Positions 21,159-30,469 are shown, numbered from the stretch's first letter. The stretch: DNA of 64,000 bases from Micromonospora sp. HM5-17 (GCF_003762835.1 NZ_RJWA01000004.1:186001-250000), one strand, 5' to 3'. Numbers and translations: made by a program. Notes: generated by a model not told the origin, from the sequence alone.

Positions 21159-22007
21159 TCAGCCGTCGCGGCGGGTGGTCCAGCGGAACGTGGTCAGGCA
21201 GAGGGCCAGGCCGATCACACACCAGGCGGCGAGGACGAGCGCGACCCGGCCGAGTTCGAAGGAACCGGCCGGTTCCTGGGCCGCGAAGGAGTCGGGCAGG
21301 AAGACCGACCGCAGCCCCTGGCACATCCACTTGAGCGGGAAGATCGCGGCGACCTGCTGCATCCAGGTCGGCAGCTCGGTGAAGACGAAGAAGACCCCGG
21401 AGATGAACTGGAGCACCAGGGCGATCGGGGTGGCGACCGCGGAGGCGCTGCGCCCGCTGCGGGCCAGCGAGGAGAAGGCGATCCCGCAGAGCGTGCAGGC
21501 GGTGATGCCGAGCACCGAGACCCAGCCGAGGGTGAGCCAGCGGTCTGCGGTCTGCGGCAGCGTGAGGTCGAAGAGCCCGGCGGCGACCGCGAGCAGAAGT
21601 ACGGTCTCGGTCACCCCGATCACCGCAACCATGATCACCTTGCCGGCGAAGTAGACCCAGCGCGGCATCGGCGTACCCATGAAACGCTTGAGCACGCCCC
21701 GGTCCCGTTCGATCGGGATCTGGATGGCGAGGCTCTGAAAGCCGACGGTCATCAGGCCGGTGGCGATCATCCCGGTGACGAAGTACTGGGTGAACCGGAC
21801 CCCGCCGCCGAGATCGCCCCGGAAGATCGACGCGAAGATCAGGATCATCACCACCGGGAAGAGCATGGTGAAGACCACCGACTCCCGGCTGCGGAGGAAC
21901 TGGCGGAGCTCGAGGCGACCCTGCCGGAGCGCCAGGGCGAGCGGGCCGACGGGACGGACCGGGCTCGGGGCCGGCCTGGTGGTGGTCGTGGTGGCTGCGG
22001 TGCTCAT
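21159..22007 (-). CDS. ABC-2 type exporter permease
   Basis: This 282-residue integral membrane subunit has six hydrophobic segments, preceded by a Thr/Pro-rich N-terminus (about 1-25). The region MLFPVVMILIFASIFRGDLG and the later QFISGVFFVFTELPTWMQQV with FPLKWMCQGLR are typical of DrrB/ABC-2 drug and lipid exporters. The start codon forms ATGA with the ATPase stop, so the two halves are translated together. The cargo is unknown: such pairs export drugs, lipids or glycans. It ends at a convergent spacer with the hydroxyacyl-CoA dehydrogenase gene. Confidence 0.92.
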   Translation of the reverse strand: MSTAATTTTTRPAPSPVRPVGPLALALRQGRLELRQFLRSRESVVFTMLFPVVMILIFASIFRGDLGGGVRFTQYFVTGMIATGLMTVGFQSLAIQIPIERDRGVLKRFMGTPMPRWVYFAGKVIMVAVIGVTETVLLLAVAAGLFDLTLPQTADRWLTLGWVSVLGITACTLCGIAFSSLARSGRSASAVATPIALVLQFISGVFFVFTELPTWMQQVAAIFPLKWMCQGLRSVFLPDSFAAQEPAGSFELGRVALVLAAWCVIGLALCLTTFRWTTRRDG

Positions 22008-22855
22008 CGGTGCCCGATCATCCTCAGGTAGACGTCTTCCAGGGTCGGCCGGGTCACGGTCAGCCCCGGCACCTCGCCGCCGAATCGCGCGGCCAGCTCG
22101 GTGACCAGAGCCGTCGGCGTCGCGCTCTCCACGCGTTCCACGCTCCCGCCCGGGGTACGCCAGGAGACCGTGGCCAGGGCCTCCTCCCGGTTGCCGAGCC
22201 GTGCCGGGGTGGCGACCTCGACCAGCCGCCCCTGGGCGATCACGCCGACCCGGTCGGCGAGCGCCTCGGCCTCGTCCAGGTAGTGCGTGGTGAGGACGAT
22301 GGTGGTGCCGGCGGCGGCCAGGTCCCGGATCAGCTCCCAGAACTCGCGGCGGGCCTCGGGGTCGAAGCCGGTGGTCGGCTCGTCGAGGAAGAGCAGCTCG
22401 GGTCGGCCGATGATGCCCAGCGCGACGTCGAGCCGTCGCTTCTGCCCGCCCGAGAGGGTGTGGGTCCGGGCCCGCGCCTTGTCGGCGAGACCGACACGCT
22501 CGATCACCTTGTCCGGGTCGTCCGGATCCGGATAGAACCCCGCGAAGTGGTGCACCACCTCGGCCACGGTCAGGTCGTCGAACTCGCCGGTGCCCTGGAG
22601 CACGATGCCGACCCGCGAGCGCCACCGCGCGTCCGCCCGGTCCGGGTCGACGCCCAGCACGCTGACCTCGCCGGCGTCCCGGCGGCGGTAGCCCTCCAGG
22701 ATCTCCACCGTGGTGGTCTTGCCGGCACCGTTCGGGCCGAGCAGGGCGAAGACCTCGCCCCGGAACACCGAGAGATCGATGCCGTCCACGGCCGGGCGGC
22801 CTCCGTACGCCTTGCGGAGCTCCCGAACGGAGATCGCCAGCTGGTCGTCGTCCAT
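22004..22855 (-). CDS. ABC exporter ATP-binding protein, DrrA type
   Basis: This cytosolic ATPase of the ABC-2 exporter has 283 residues. Walker A is LLGPNGAGKTTTVEIL (about 33-48), the signature is HTLSGGQKRRLDVAL, and Walker B is LLFLDEPTTGFDPEAR, with a switch His in TTHYLDEAEAL. A C-terminal domain of about 80 residues matches the DrrA-type extension. The ATG at 22855 was preferred to an upstream TTG. The gene starts 4 nt after the DUF4126 gene stops, so all three likely form one operon. Confidence 0.94.
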   Translation of the reverse strand: MDDDQLAISVRELRKAYGGRPAVDGIDLSVFRGEVFALLGPNGAGKTTTVEILEGYRRRDAGEVSVLGVDPDRADARWRSRVGIVLQGTGEFDDLTVAEVVHHFAGFYPDPDDPDKVIERVGLADKARARTHTLSGGQKRRLDVALGIIGRPELLFLDEPTTGFDPEARREFWELIRDLAAAGTTIVLTTHYLDEAEALADRVGVIAQGRLVEVATPARLGNREEALATVSWRTPGGSVERVESATPTALVTELAARFGGEVPGLTVTRPTLEDVYLRMIGHR

Positions 22856-22859
22856 GGCG

Positions 22860-23486
22860 TCAACTATGCGAGGCCTGCGCAAGCTTCTCCCGCGTGGCGC
22901 GCCGTTCGCGTCGCCGCCGACGGCGTCGCCGGACGACCCAGGTGACGAAGAGCGCGAAACCGAGCAGGAACAGCAGCACGAGCGCCGGGAGCAGGAGCGC
23001 GACCAGCGAGCCGAGCACGCTGGTGGCGTCCTCGACGGTGCTGGCGACCGGGGCGCCGAAGCCGGCCGTACCGGCGTTGATCACGGGTCGGGCCGCCGCC
23101 TTCACCCCGTGGACGCCGAGCGCGATCACCACCCCGACAGCGACCGGCACCCACTGGTGGGAGCCGAAGAACTCCCCCGGGTCGCTGACCATCACGGTCT
23201 CCGCACCGGCTCCCGCGCCGAAGGCCAGACCACCGGCGGTCGGCCGGACCACCGTCTGGATCACGTCGTTGACATGGTCGACCACCGGCACCTTGTCGGC
23301 GACGACCTCGATGACGAGCAGCACCAGCAGGATCGCCAGGACCCAGCCGTTGCTGAGCCACTGCCAGCCGCTCGGCAGCGTGACCAGATCGGTGTAGCGG
23401 GCCAACAGGCCCATGGTGAGGAGCGGAATGTAGGCGTTCATCCCGGCGGACGCGGCCAGACCGGTTCCAGTGAGGGCTTCCAGCAC
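22860..23486 (-). CDS. DUF4126 family membrane protein
   Basis: This 208-residue protein has four or five hydrophobic segments and an Arg-rich cytoplasmic end ([11 protein letters not shown]). It begins with the characteristic [20 protein letters not shown], shared with the DUF4126 family, and has [16 protein letters not shown] in the middle. No function is known for the family. It sits immediately upstream of the ABC exporter genes and divergent from nucS across a 73-nt spacer. Confidence 0.85.
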   Translation of the reverse strand: MLEALTGTGLAASAGMNAYIPLLTMGLLARYTDLVTLPSGWQWLSNGWVLAILLVLLVIEVVADKVPVVDHVNDVIQTVVRPTAGGLAFGAGAGAETVMVSDPGEFFGSHQWVPVAVGVVIALGVHGVKAAARPVINAGTAGFGAPVASTVEDATSVLGSLVALLLPALVLLFLLGFALFVTWVVRRRRRRRRERRATREKLAQASHS

Positions 23487-23559
23487 GGGATCCAGGATGG
23501 CACCGACTCGCCATGCCGGCCCGCCGAGCGTCCGCCCGGTGCTCCGCTACCCTGCTCGG

Positions 23560-24219
23560 GTGCGGTTGGTGATTGCGCGATGCTCGGTGGACTACGTCGG
23601 ACGGCTCTCGGCCCACCTGCCGCCAGCAACCCGGCTGCTGATGGTCAAGGCCGACGGATCGGTCTCGATCCACGCCGACGATCGGGCGTACAAGCCGCTC
23701 AACTGGATGAGCCCGCCGTGCCGGCTGGAGGAGGCCCCCGGGGTGTGGCGGGTGGTCAACAAGGCCGGCGAGGAGCTGCGGATCACCCTGGAGGAAGTCT
23801 TCCAGGACATGTCGTACGAGCTGGGGGTCGATCCCGGACTGCGCAAGGACGGGGTGGAGGCGCACCTGCAGGAACTGCTGGCCGCCAACCCGACCGAACT
23901 GGGCGAGGGCTTCACCCTGATCCGCCGCGAGTACATGACCGCCATCGGTCCGGTCGACCTGCTCTGTCGGGACGGCTCCGGCGCCACGGTCGCCGTGGAG
24001 GTGAAGCGGCGCGGCGAGATCGACGGGGTCGAGCAGTTGACCCGGTACCTGGAACTGCTCAACCGAGATCCGCTGCTCGCGCCGGTGACCGGGATCTTCG
24101 CCGCGCAGGAGATCAAGCCGCAGGCTCGGGTCCTCGCCACGGATCGGGGGATCCGCTGTGTCGTCCTCGACTACGACCGGCTGCGCGGCATCGAACGTGA
24201 CGAGCTGACGCTGTTCTGA
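23560..24219 (+). CDS. nucS: Endonuclease NucS/EndoMS (mismatch repair)
   Basis: NucS cuts both strands at mismatches and provides mismatch repair in actinobacteria that lack MutS/MutL. The 219-residue protein opens [16 protein letters not shown], very close to mycobacterial NucS. The DNA-binding half contains [16 protein letters not shown] and the nuclease half the catalytic set Asp133 (GPVDLL), Glu147 and Lys149 (AVEVKRRG). The C-terminus DELTLF fits the sliding-clamp-binding tail of the family. The GTG start follows from homology; TACCCT about 10 nt upstream may be a -10, suggesting a short or absent leader. All catalytic residues are intact. Confidence 0.97.
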   Translation: MRLVIARCSVDYVGRLSAHLPPATRLLMVKADGSVSIHADDRAYKPLNWMSPPCRLEEAPGVWRVVNKAGEELRITLEEVFQDMSYELGVDPGLRKDGVEAHLQELLAANPTELGEGFTLIRREYMTAIGPVDLLCRDGSGATVAVEVKRRGEIDGVEQLTRYLELLNRDPLLAPVTGIFAAQEIKPQARVLATDRGIRCVVLDYDRLRGIERDELTLF

Positions 24220-24273
24220 GCGCGCGCCGCGTACCGGGGCGGTCGACGGGCGGCGGGCCGCCGGCGCCTCCGG

Positions 24274-24942
24274 TCAGCCGCCGGAGTGTCCGGTACGGAC
24301 CGCGATCAGCGACTTGATCAGACCGGCGAGCCGCTCGGTCCGGATCTCCGAGTGCGGAAAGTAGTGACGCATCTGGGACCGGTCGACCAACTCGGTCCAG
24401 AGCACCTGCTGGATCGCGGTCTCCCGGCTGTCCGGGCGGGTGTGCACGAGGGGCCAGCGGAGGGCCAGCGCCACCCGGACCCGAACCGGGGTGAACTGCA
24501 TCCCCGGGGCAAGCCAGTGCGGTTCGATCGGGAAGTAGCGGTACGGGGTCTGTACCCAGTGCGCGTCCGCCAGGGTGTGCACCGTCTCGGCGAACCGCAG
24601 CCGGCGTTCGTGTCCGCCGACGTGCTCCAGCACCGAGTTGGAGAAGACCAGGTCGTAACGGCGACGTGCGATCCGCTTCGGAAGCGCGCAGGCGTCGCCG
24701 TGGTCGACCTCGGCCCAGTCCGGTACGTCGGCCGGTGGTTCCTCGAGATTCACCACGTGGACGTGCTTCGGGCGTACGGCCGCCTGGAGCCAGGTGCTCA
24801 GCCGGCCGCCGAGGTCGACGACGGACATCTGGGCCAGGTCGGGAAACGTCTCGGCGAGCCAGCCGGCTCGTCGCTGTCGCCGCCGGGCCCCCCAGGAGTT
24901 CTCGCTGTCCACCAGGCGGAATCGCAACGCGTGCAGCCCCAT
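24274..24942 (-). CDS. Class I SAM-dependent methyltransferase of unknown substrate
   Basis: This 222-residue cytosolic protein has a degenerate SAM motif I, SVVDLGGRLSTWL, an acidic strand VVNLEEPP, and the post-motif pattern YDLVFSNSVLEHVGG that is usual in Methyltransf_11 proteins. The tail is aromatic/basic (ALALRWPLVHTRP). The second glycine of the usual GxGxG is replaced by RLS, a weakened but still seen form. A short spacer separates it from the convergent nucS. I cannot name the substrate. Confidence 0.75.
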   Translation of the reverse strand: MGLHALRFRLVDSENSWGARRRQRRAGWLAETFPDLAQMSVVDLGGRLSTWLQAAVRPKHVHVVNLEEPPADVPDWAEVDHGDACALPKRIARRRYDLVFSNSVLEHVGGHERRLRFAETVHTLADAHWVQTPYRYFPIEPHWLAPGMQFTPVRVRVALALRWPLVHTRPDSRETAIQQVLWTELVDRSQMRHYFPHSEIRTERLAGLIKSLIAVRTGHSGG

Positions 24943-25021
24943 TGGCCGAAGGGTACCGATGCGTGAGGTGGCGAGGGATGCCCGAGACGGCGGCTTACCG
25001 CCACGATCGGTTAGTCATATA

Positions 25022-26518
25022 TCACCGACCGTACACTTTCTGTGCCAGTTTCACGATCCGCGCGACCTGCGCGGGAGTGCGGTCGAAGGTCATCGCTGGC
25101 AGCGGCGAGGGGCCGCGGCGTCGGGTCACCGCCTTCGACCGGGCGAACTCGCGGAGTCCGTCGGCGCCGTGGATGCGGCCGAAGCCGGAGGCGCCGACTC
25201 CGCCGAACGGCAGGGTCGACATACCGACGAAGGTGAGTGCGGAGTTCACCGCGACCATCCCGGACCGGATCCGGGCGGCGATCTCCATCGCGCGGCGACG
25301 GCCGAAGACGGATCCGCCGAGCCCGTACCGGACGGCGTTGACCCGGGCGAGCGCTTCCTCGACGTCGGCGACACGGGTGACGGTGAGGGTGGGGCCGAAG
25401 GTCTCCTCGCGAACGGCGGCGGCGTCGTCGGGTACGTCGACCAGGATGGTGGGCCGGACATAGGGGGGTTGGACGGCGTCAGGGCCGCCGAGGACCGGGC
25501 GGGCGCCGCGCGCGATGGCGTCGGTGATGTGCCGGCGGATGACGTCGAGCTGGCCGGGCATGGTGATGGGGCCGAGGTCAGCGTCGGTGTCGCCGACGGT
25601 GAGGCGGCGGGCGCGGTCGACGACCCGGGCGAGGAACTCGTCGTGGACCTCGCTGACGACGTAGGCGCGTTCGATGCCGATGCAGGTCTGGCCGGCGTTG
25701 GTGAGGGCGCCCCAGACACAGGCCTCCGCGGCGGCGTCGAGGTCGGCGTCCGCGTCGACGATCATGGCGTCCTTGCCGCCCGCCTCGATGACGACGGGGG
25801 TGAGGGTCTCGGCGCAGGCGGCCATGACCCGGGTGGCGGTGGCGGTGGAGCCGGTGAAGGCGATCTTGTCGGTGCCGGCCCGGCAGAGCGCGGCGCCGAC
25901 GTCGCCGAGGCCGTGCACGGCGGTCAGGACGGGGTGCTCGGGGACGATCTCGGCGAAGCTGTCCACCAGCCACTGCCCGACGACCGGGGTGTACTCGCTC
26001 GGCTTGAAGACCACCGCGTTCCCCGCGGCCAGGGCGTAGCCGATCGACCCGATCGGGGTCAGCACCGGGTAGTTCCAGGGCCCGATCACCCCGACCACGC
26101 CGTACGGCTGGTACGCCAGGTGGGCGGAGTGCTCGACGAGGATGAGTCGGGAGCGGACCCGACGGGGCCCGAGCACCCGCTTCGCGTTGCGGGCCGCCCA
26201 GTCGACGTGCTCGATGGCGCTCACGATCTCCACCACGGCCTCGGCGACCGGCTTGCCGCCCTCCCGGTGAACCAGGTCGGCGAGCTCGGAGATCCGCCGG
26301 GCCAGCAGGGCCCGCCAGCGCAGCAGCCGGGTACGCCGACCCGCGAAGCCCAGCCCCGCCCACCAGGTCGCCGCCGCTCGGGCACGGTCGACCGCCCGAC
26401 CGACGTCCTCCGGACTGGCGACCGGGACCCGGCCCGCCTCCGCCCCGGTCGCCGGATGGGTCGAGATCAGCTCGCCGTCCTCGACCACCGGTAGGCCGGG
26501 AGCGCGCAGCGTCGCCAT
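25022..26518 (-). CDS. NAD(P)-dependent aldehyde dehydrogenase
   Basis: This ALDH-superfamily enzyme oxidizes an aldehyde to the acid (498 residues). The oxyanion-site Asn is in IGPWNYPVLTP, the general-base Glu in VVIEAGGKDAM and the nucleophilic Cys in NAGQTCIGIERAYV. The cofactor-binding FKPSEYTP and FTGSTATATRV and the C-terminal FGGVGASGFGR are also conserved. The sequence resembles succinate-semialdehyde/acyl aldehyde groups, but no specific substrate can be assigned. Its 79-nt downstream spacer has no gene. The neighbouring methyltransferase is not obviously related. Confidence 0.94.
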   Translation of the reverse strand: MATLRAPGLPVVEDGELISTHPATGAEAGRVPVASPEDVGRAVDRARAAATWWAGLGFAGRRTRLLRWRALLARRISELADLVHREGGKPVAEAVVEIVSAIEHVDWAARNAKRVLGPRRVRSRLILVEHSAHLAYQPYGVVGVIGPWNYPVLTPIGSIGYALAAGNAVVFKPSEYTPVVGQWLVDSFAEIVPEHPVLTAVHGLGDVGAALCRAGTDKIAFTGSTATATRVMAACAETLTPVVIEAGGKDAMIVDADADLDAAAEACVWGALTNAGQTCIGIERAYVVSEVHDEFLARVVDRARRLTVGDTDADLGPITMPGQLDVIRRHITDAIARGARPVLGGPDAVQPPYVRPTILVDVPDDAAAVREETFGPTLTVTRVADVEEALARVNAVRYGLGGSVFGRRRAMEIAARIRSGMVAVNSALTFVGMSTLPFGGVGASGFGRIHGADGLREFARSKAVTRRRGPSPLPAMTFDRTPAQVARIVKLAQKVYGR

Positions 26519-26620
26519 GGCGCGAGTCTAGACCGGAGCGTTACTCGTCGGTAGATATCGCCACGACTCGGCCCGTCGGTCCGTGGAGTCCGGGCCGGTC
26601 GGATGGGAAGCTGACCTGCG

Positions 26621-26686
26621 GAGTCGGCGTTGCGCGCGCCGGCCGGATGGAGAGCGGACCCGAGTCGGCGTTGCACGCGCCGGCCG
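26621..26686. repeat. Two-copy 25-bp direct repeat upstream of the FHA gene
   Basis: GAGTCGGCGTTGC-R-CGCGCCGGCCG occurs at 26621-26645 and again at 26662-26686 with one A/G difference, a period of 41 nt. It lies in the spacer between the divergent aldehyde dehydrogenase and FHA genes, 29 nt before the FHA start. It may be a tandem duplication or a paired binding site. Confidence 0.7.
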
Positions 26687-26714
26687 CGGGACGGGATGGA
26701 TCGGGGCGGAGTCC

Positions 26715-27272
26715 ATGTCCGACGAACTGCACTTCATGCCGCTGCTGACGGTGACCAACGGGCCGTTACGGGGTGCGAGCTTCCGGCTGGGTCCGGGGCG
26801 TCACCGGATCGGCCGGGAGGAGGGCGTCGACGTCCTGCTCGACGACCCCAAGGTCAGCCGCCGGCACGCCACGGTCGAGCTGACCGGTGGGCGGGCACTG
26901 CTCGCCGACACCGGATCGACGAACGGCACCTGGCTCAACGACCGGCGTATCGGCGGGTCGGCCGTACTGCGCGACGGCGACCGTATCCGGCTCGGGCACG
27001 TCGAACTGCGGTTCTTCGATCCGGGATCGGCCCCGACCGAGCCGGTCGGGACGCTCGGGTACCGGCCGCCGGCGGCTCACCCCGAACCGGTCCGGCCACC
27101 GGCGTCGCCGGACGCCGGTGCCGCACCGGGCGGGCCCGCCTCGCCCGGTGGCGCGCTCACCGCGCCGACCCAGGTGATCGGTACGCCCCGACGCCCCGGC
27201 CGCAGGCTGGCGGTGATCGGCGGCTGCCTGATCCTGGTCGGCTCGCTCACCTGGGTCTATCTCGCCCTCTGA
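26715..27272 (+). CDS. FHA-domain protein with C-terminal membrane anchor
   Basis: This 185-residue protein has an FHA domain (about 15-95) that reads phosphothreonine on partner proteins, with the canonical RIGREEGVDVLLDD, SRRHATVEL and DTGSTNGTWLN. A Pro/Ala-rich linker of about 55 residues leads to one hydrophobic segment at the extreme C-terminus (GGCLILVGSLTWVYLAL), so the FHA domain would be tethered to the inner face of the membrane. It suggests Ser/Thr kinase signalling, but no kinase is encoded in this window. The ATG has a GGGGCGGA purine run upstream. Confidence 0.9.
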   Translation: MSDELHFMPLLTVTNGPLRGASFRLGPGRHRIGREEGVDVLLDDPKVSRRHATVELTGGRALLADTGSTNGTWLNDRRIGGSAVLRDGDRIRLGHVELRFFDPGSAPTEPVGTLGYRPPAAHPEPVRPPASPDAGAAPGGPASPGGALTAPTQVIGTPRRPGRRLAVIGGCLILVGSLTWVYLAL

Positions 27273-27300
27273 CCCCCAACCACCATCCTCGCCGCCGCGC

Positions 27301-27335
27301 CGCGGGAACCCGTCGGCGTCGCGGGAACCCGTCGG
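27301..27335. repeat. 16-bp direct repeat in the spacer before the fused dehydrogenase
   Basis: CGCGGGAACCCGTCGG is present at 27301-27316 and again at 27320-27335, exactly repeated with 3 nt between copies. The remaining part of the 252-nt spacer holds no gene. Confidence 0.7.
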
Positions 27336-27524
27336 GGGAGCGGCCGGCGGGGACCGCACCGGCTCCGACCGGGTGGCCCGCCCGGTGTAGCGTGCGGGCG
27401 AATCGCGGCAGCCGGCCGGCGCACCGCGCCCGGGTGCGGACGACCGGGACAGCGCGGCATGGCAGACTCGCGGGCAGCACCTGAGTAGCCGTTCAGGCGG
27501 CATCCGACGAGGCGGGAGGCTCCA

Positions 27525-29225
27525 GTGACAGGCGGGTTCACCGGCGGAAACGTCATCTCGAGCGTGGGTGTCGTCGGACTGGGCACCATGGGCGCCGGGA
27601 TCGCCGAGGTCTTCGCCCGCAGTGGTCTCGCGGTCGTCGCCGTCGAGATCACCCCGGACGCCCTGGCGCGCGGACGGGCCGCCCTGACCGCCTCCACCGA
27701 CCGGGCGGTTCGCCGAGGCAAGCTCGCCGAGGCGGACCGGGACGCCCTGCTCGGTCGGATCACGTTCGCGGTCGGACTCGAGGCGCTGGCCGACGTCGAC
27801 CTGGTGGTCGAGGCGGTACCCGAGCGGCTCGACCTCAAGCGGCGACTCTTCGGCGACCTCGACCGGATCTGCAAGCCCGGCGCCGTCCTGGCCAGCAACA
27901 CCTCATCGCTGAGCCTCACCGAGATCGCGGTCGCCACCGAACGGCCGGACCAGGTCGTCGGGATGCACTTCTTCAACCCGGCCCCGGTCATGAGGCTGGT
28001 CGAGGTGGTCCGGACCGTGGTGACCGCGCGTGAGGTGATCGCCGCGGTCGAGGCGCTCTGCGCCCGGCTCGGCAAGGTCGGGGTGACCATCGGCGACCGG
28101 GCCGGGTTCGTCGCCAACGCCCTGCTCTTCGGCTACCTCAACCAGGCCGTCGGGATGTACGAGTCCGGGTACGCCACCCGGGACGAGATCGACATCGCGA
28201 TGACGCTCGGCTGTGGACTGCCGATGGGACCCCTCGCCCTGCTGGACCTGATCGGCCTCGACACGGCGTACGAGATCCTGGAGACCATGTACCGGCGTGG
28301 CGGCCGGTCCCGGCGACACGCCCCGGCGCCGCTGCTGCGCCAGATGGTGGTGGCGGGACTGCTCGGCCGCAAGTCCGGCCAGGGCTTCTACCGGTACGCG
28401 GAGCCTGGCTCGTCGCGGGTCGTCCCGGACGAGCGGAGGCCGGCGGCGGAGTCCCCCGGGCCGGAGGGCGCCCGCCGGGTGGAGACGGTCGGCGTGGTCG
28501 GCTCCGGTGCCCCGGCCGACCGCCTCGCCGAGCTCTGCGCCCGAGCCGGGTACGACGTGGCCCGGGCGCCCTGGACCGACGAGCGGCCGGCGCTGGAGGC
28601 GGTCGCCGACGCCGACCTGGTCCTGGTGGCGGCGCCCGACGACCCGGCTGGCCAGCGGGACATCTTCGCCGAACTCGGCCGGCGGTGCCGGCCGGGCGCG
28701 GTGCTGGCCACCACGACCGCCCTGCTGCCCGTCATCGACCTGGCGATGGCGTCCGGACGGCCGGCGGACGTGGTCGGGCTGCATCTCGGCACGGTGGCGC
28801 CGGACGCCCCGCTGGTGGAGATCGTCCGCACCGTGCGGAGTTCGGCGGAGGCGCTCGCCACGGCGCGGGCGGTCGTCGCCCGACTCGGCCGGACCGGCAT
28901 CGTCTGCGCCGACCGGGCCGGGTACGTCGTGAACGCGCTGCTCTTCCCGTACCTGAACGACGCGGTGCGGATGTTGGCCGAGTCGTACGCGACGGTGGAC
29001 GACATCGACCACGCGATGACGCTCGGCTGCGGCTACCCGGTCGGGCCGTTCGCGTTGCTGGACCGGATCGGCCTGGACGTGGCGCTGGCGGTGCAGCGCG
29101 GGCTGTACCGGGAGATCCGGGACCCCAGCCTGGCCCCGGCGCCGCTGCTGGAACAGTTGGTGACCGCCGGCTGCCTGGGGCAGCGGAGCGGCCGCGGCTT
29201 CCGCGACCACCCCGCCGCCCACTGA
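27525..29225 (+). CDS. Tandem-duplicated 3-hydroxyacyl-CoA dehydrogenase
   Basis: The 566-residue protein contains two end-to-end copies of a fold that is normally about 285 residues. Copy one (about 1-295) is intact: VGVVGLGTMGAGIAEV binds NAD and VVGMHFFNPAPVMRLVEVV holds the catalytic His. Copy two (about 320-566) keeps the shape but its nucleotide loop is GVVGSGAPADRLAEL and the active-site segment is VVGLHLGTVAPDAPLVEIV. It retains His but loses the FFNP part, so it may be structural. Both copies end in a GLL/LGQRSGRGFR-type motif. The GTG start has GGGAGG nearby. It may act in beta-oxidation of a special acyl chain. Confidence 0.92.
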   Translation: MTGGFTGGNVISSVGVVGLGTMGAGIAEVFARSGLAVVAVEITPDALARGRAALTASTDRAVRRGKLAEADRDALLGRITFAVGLEALADVDLVVEAVPERLDLKRRLFGDLDRICKPGAVLASNTSSLSLTEIAVATERPDQVVGMHFFNPAPVMRLVEVVRTVVTAREVIAAVEALCARLGKVGVTIGDRAGFVANALLFGYLNQAVGMYESGYATRDEIDIAMTLGCGLPMGPLALLDLIGLDTAYEILETMYRRGGRSRRHAPAPLLRQMVVAGLLGRKSGQGFYRYAEPGSSRVVPDERRPAAESPGPEGARRVETVGVVGSGAPADRLAELCARAGYDVARAPWTDERPALEAVADADLVLVAAPDDPAGQRDIFAELGRRCRPGAVLATTTALLPVIDLAMASGRPADVVGLHLGTVAPDAPLVEIVRTVRSSAEALATARAVVARLGRTGIVCADRAGYVVNALLFPYLNDAVRMLAESYATVDDIDHAMTLGCGYPVGPFALLDRIGLDVALAVQRGLYREIRDPSLAPAPLLEQLVTAGCLGQRSGRGFRDHPAAH

Positions 29226-29226
29226 C

Positions 29227-30342
29227 TCAGCGGACGATGTGCAGGGTCACCCGGGCGTCGCTGGTGCGGCCCTGTTCGCTGACCCGGTAGTCGAACCGGT
29301 CGGTGGTGGCGCGGGCGGACGGGTTCGGCCGGTAGACGACCGTCCGCGCGCTGGTAATCCGGACGGTGCCGTGCCGTGGCGGGGTGACGATGGTGAGGAC
29401 GGCGGCCCGGGTGACGAAGTCGTTGGCGAGCACCGCGAGGACACTGGGCCGGACGCCGCTGACCCGCGCGAAGTCCCGGACCGCCGTCGGCGCCGGATGA
29501 AAGCCCCCGGCGCCGGTGCCGAGGAAGAGGGTCTGGGTACCGGTCACCAGACTGGTGGTACGGACGTCCGGGTGGCCGTCGCCGTTCGCGTCGAGGACCT
29601 CGACCGTCCACAGGTCGTCGCCGTAGACGTCAGTGTGCAGGTCGACCACGGTGCCGTCGTCCAGGACCACGACCACTCCGCTGAAGTACGCGCCGCAGCC
29701 CTCCAGGTACGCGATGACGACGTCCATCGCCCCGTCCTTGTCGACGTCGGCGAGGCGGAAGTCGGGGCGTCCGGAGCAGTACCGCACCGGGCCGGGGACC
29801 AGCGCGCCGGTGCCGGTGTTGAGGTAGGTGGCGAAGCCGTCGCCCTGGTCAGTCCACTCGTAGATGTCCTGCCGGCCGTCCCCGTTGAAGTCGGCGGTGC
29901 CGATGTAGCTGGGCTGGAAGATCGTGTCGAACCCGGCCGAAACCTGGAACGAGTCCAGGGCCAGCAGGGTGCTGTCGATCCCGGGCGGGGGGCCGGCGAA
30001 CCAGGCCACCGCCAGTTCGTCCGGTGGGTCGGTGTCGAGGTTGAGCCCCACCCCCATGTCGGGGCAGTTCCGGTCGGCGACCGGCAACGTCAGGTAGGGA
30101 TAGGCCTGTCCGGGGCCGAATCCGCCACCGGGCAGGCCCACCTCCACGACCACCTCGCAGACGGACGACGAGCCGGGCGCCAGTCGCAGCGTGTTGCGGT
30201 CGGGGATGCCGTCCCCGTCGACGTCCGCGATGATCGCCTCACCCTGTCCGCCGGCCCACGCCGGGTGACTCGGCGTGGCCGTTCCGACGACGAGCGCGGC
30301 CGCGACGACCGCGGCGACCGCGACGACGCGTCTGTTGCCCAT
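29227..30342 (-). CDS. Secreted FG-GAP/VCBS-like protein with C-terminal Ig-like domain (paralogue A)
   Basis: This 371-residue secreted protein has a signal peptide ending near PAWAG (residue 30), four Asp-rich calcium-type loops spread through the middle (DVDGDGIPD, DFNGDGRQD, DVDKDGAMD, DANGDGHPD) and one C-terminal Ig/cadherin-like domain (VLANDFVT, PPRHGTVRI, TDRFDYRVSEQGR). The motif AWFAGPPP and four cysteines are shared by all four tandem paralogues, suggesting two disulfides. The role is unknown; adhesion or binding of surface glycans is plausible for this fold. AAGGAGGAG precedes the ATG. Its own promoter region (253 nt) carries the array's shared motif. Confidence 0.85.
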   Translation of the reverse strand: MGNRRVVAVAAVVAAALVVGTATPSHPAWAGGQGEAIIADVDGDGIPDRNTLRLAPGSSSVCEVVVEVGLPGGGFGPGQAYPYLTLPVADRNCPDMGVGLNLDTDPPDELAVAWFAGPPPGIDSTLLALDSFQVSAGFDTIFQPSYIGTADFNGDGRQDIYEWTDQGDGFATYLNTGTGALVPGPVRYCSGRPDFRLADVDKDGAMDVVIAYLEGCGAYFSGVVVVLDDGTVVDLHTDVYGDDLWTVEVLDANGDGHPDVRTTSLVTGTQTLFLGTGAGGFHPAPTAVRDFARVSGVRPSVLAVLANDFVTRAAVLTIVTPPRHGTVRITSARTVVYRPNPSARATTDRFDYRVSEQGRTSDARVTLHIVR

Positions 30343-30417
30343 GGCTCCTCCTTCGATACGCCGCGGTGCGACGGGACTCGTCCGTGCTCTCCGCCGCGGC
30401 CCGCTACCACCTCGGTC

Positions 30418-30469
30418 ACGCTACGGCGCCCCGCGCGCGGCGTGTTGGTTACTGACCGTAATCCGACAC
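30418..30469 (-). promoter_or_regulatory. Shared array promoter motif upstream of paralogue A
   Basis: On the plus strand TGACCGTAATCCGACAC (30453-30469) lies 29 nt beyond ACGCTA (30418-30423), which reads TAGCGT on the coding strand and could be a -10. The same pair with the same 29-nt spacing precedes paralogue D. Outer arms GTGTTG/CGACAC (30442-30469) suggest a protein-binding site. The site is 76-127 nt upstream of the start codon. Confidence 0.55.

Noticed and set aside
20104-29225. A linked beta-oxidation cluster
   Set aside because: The two dehydrogenases of this family are 6.5 kb apart with unrelated genes between and no thiolase, ligase or acyl-CoA dehydrogenase.
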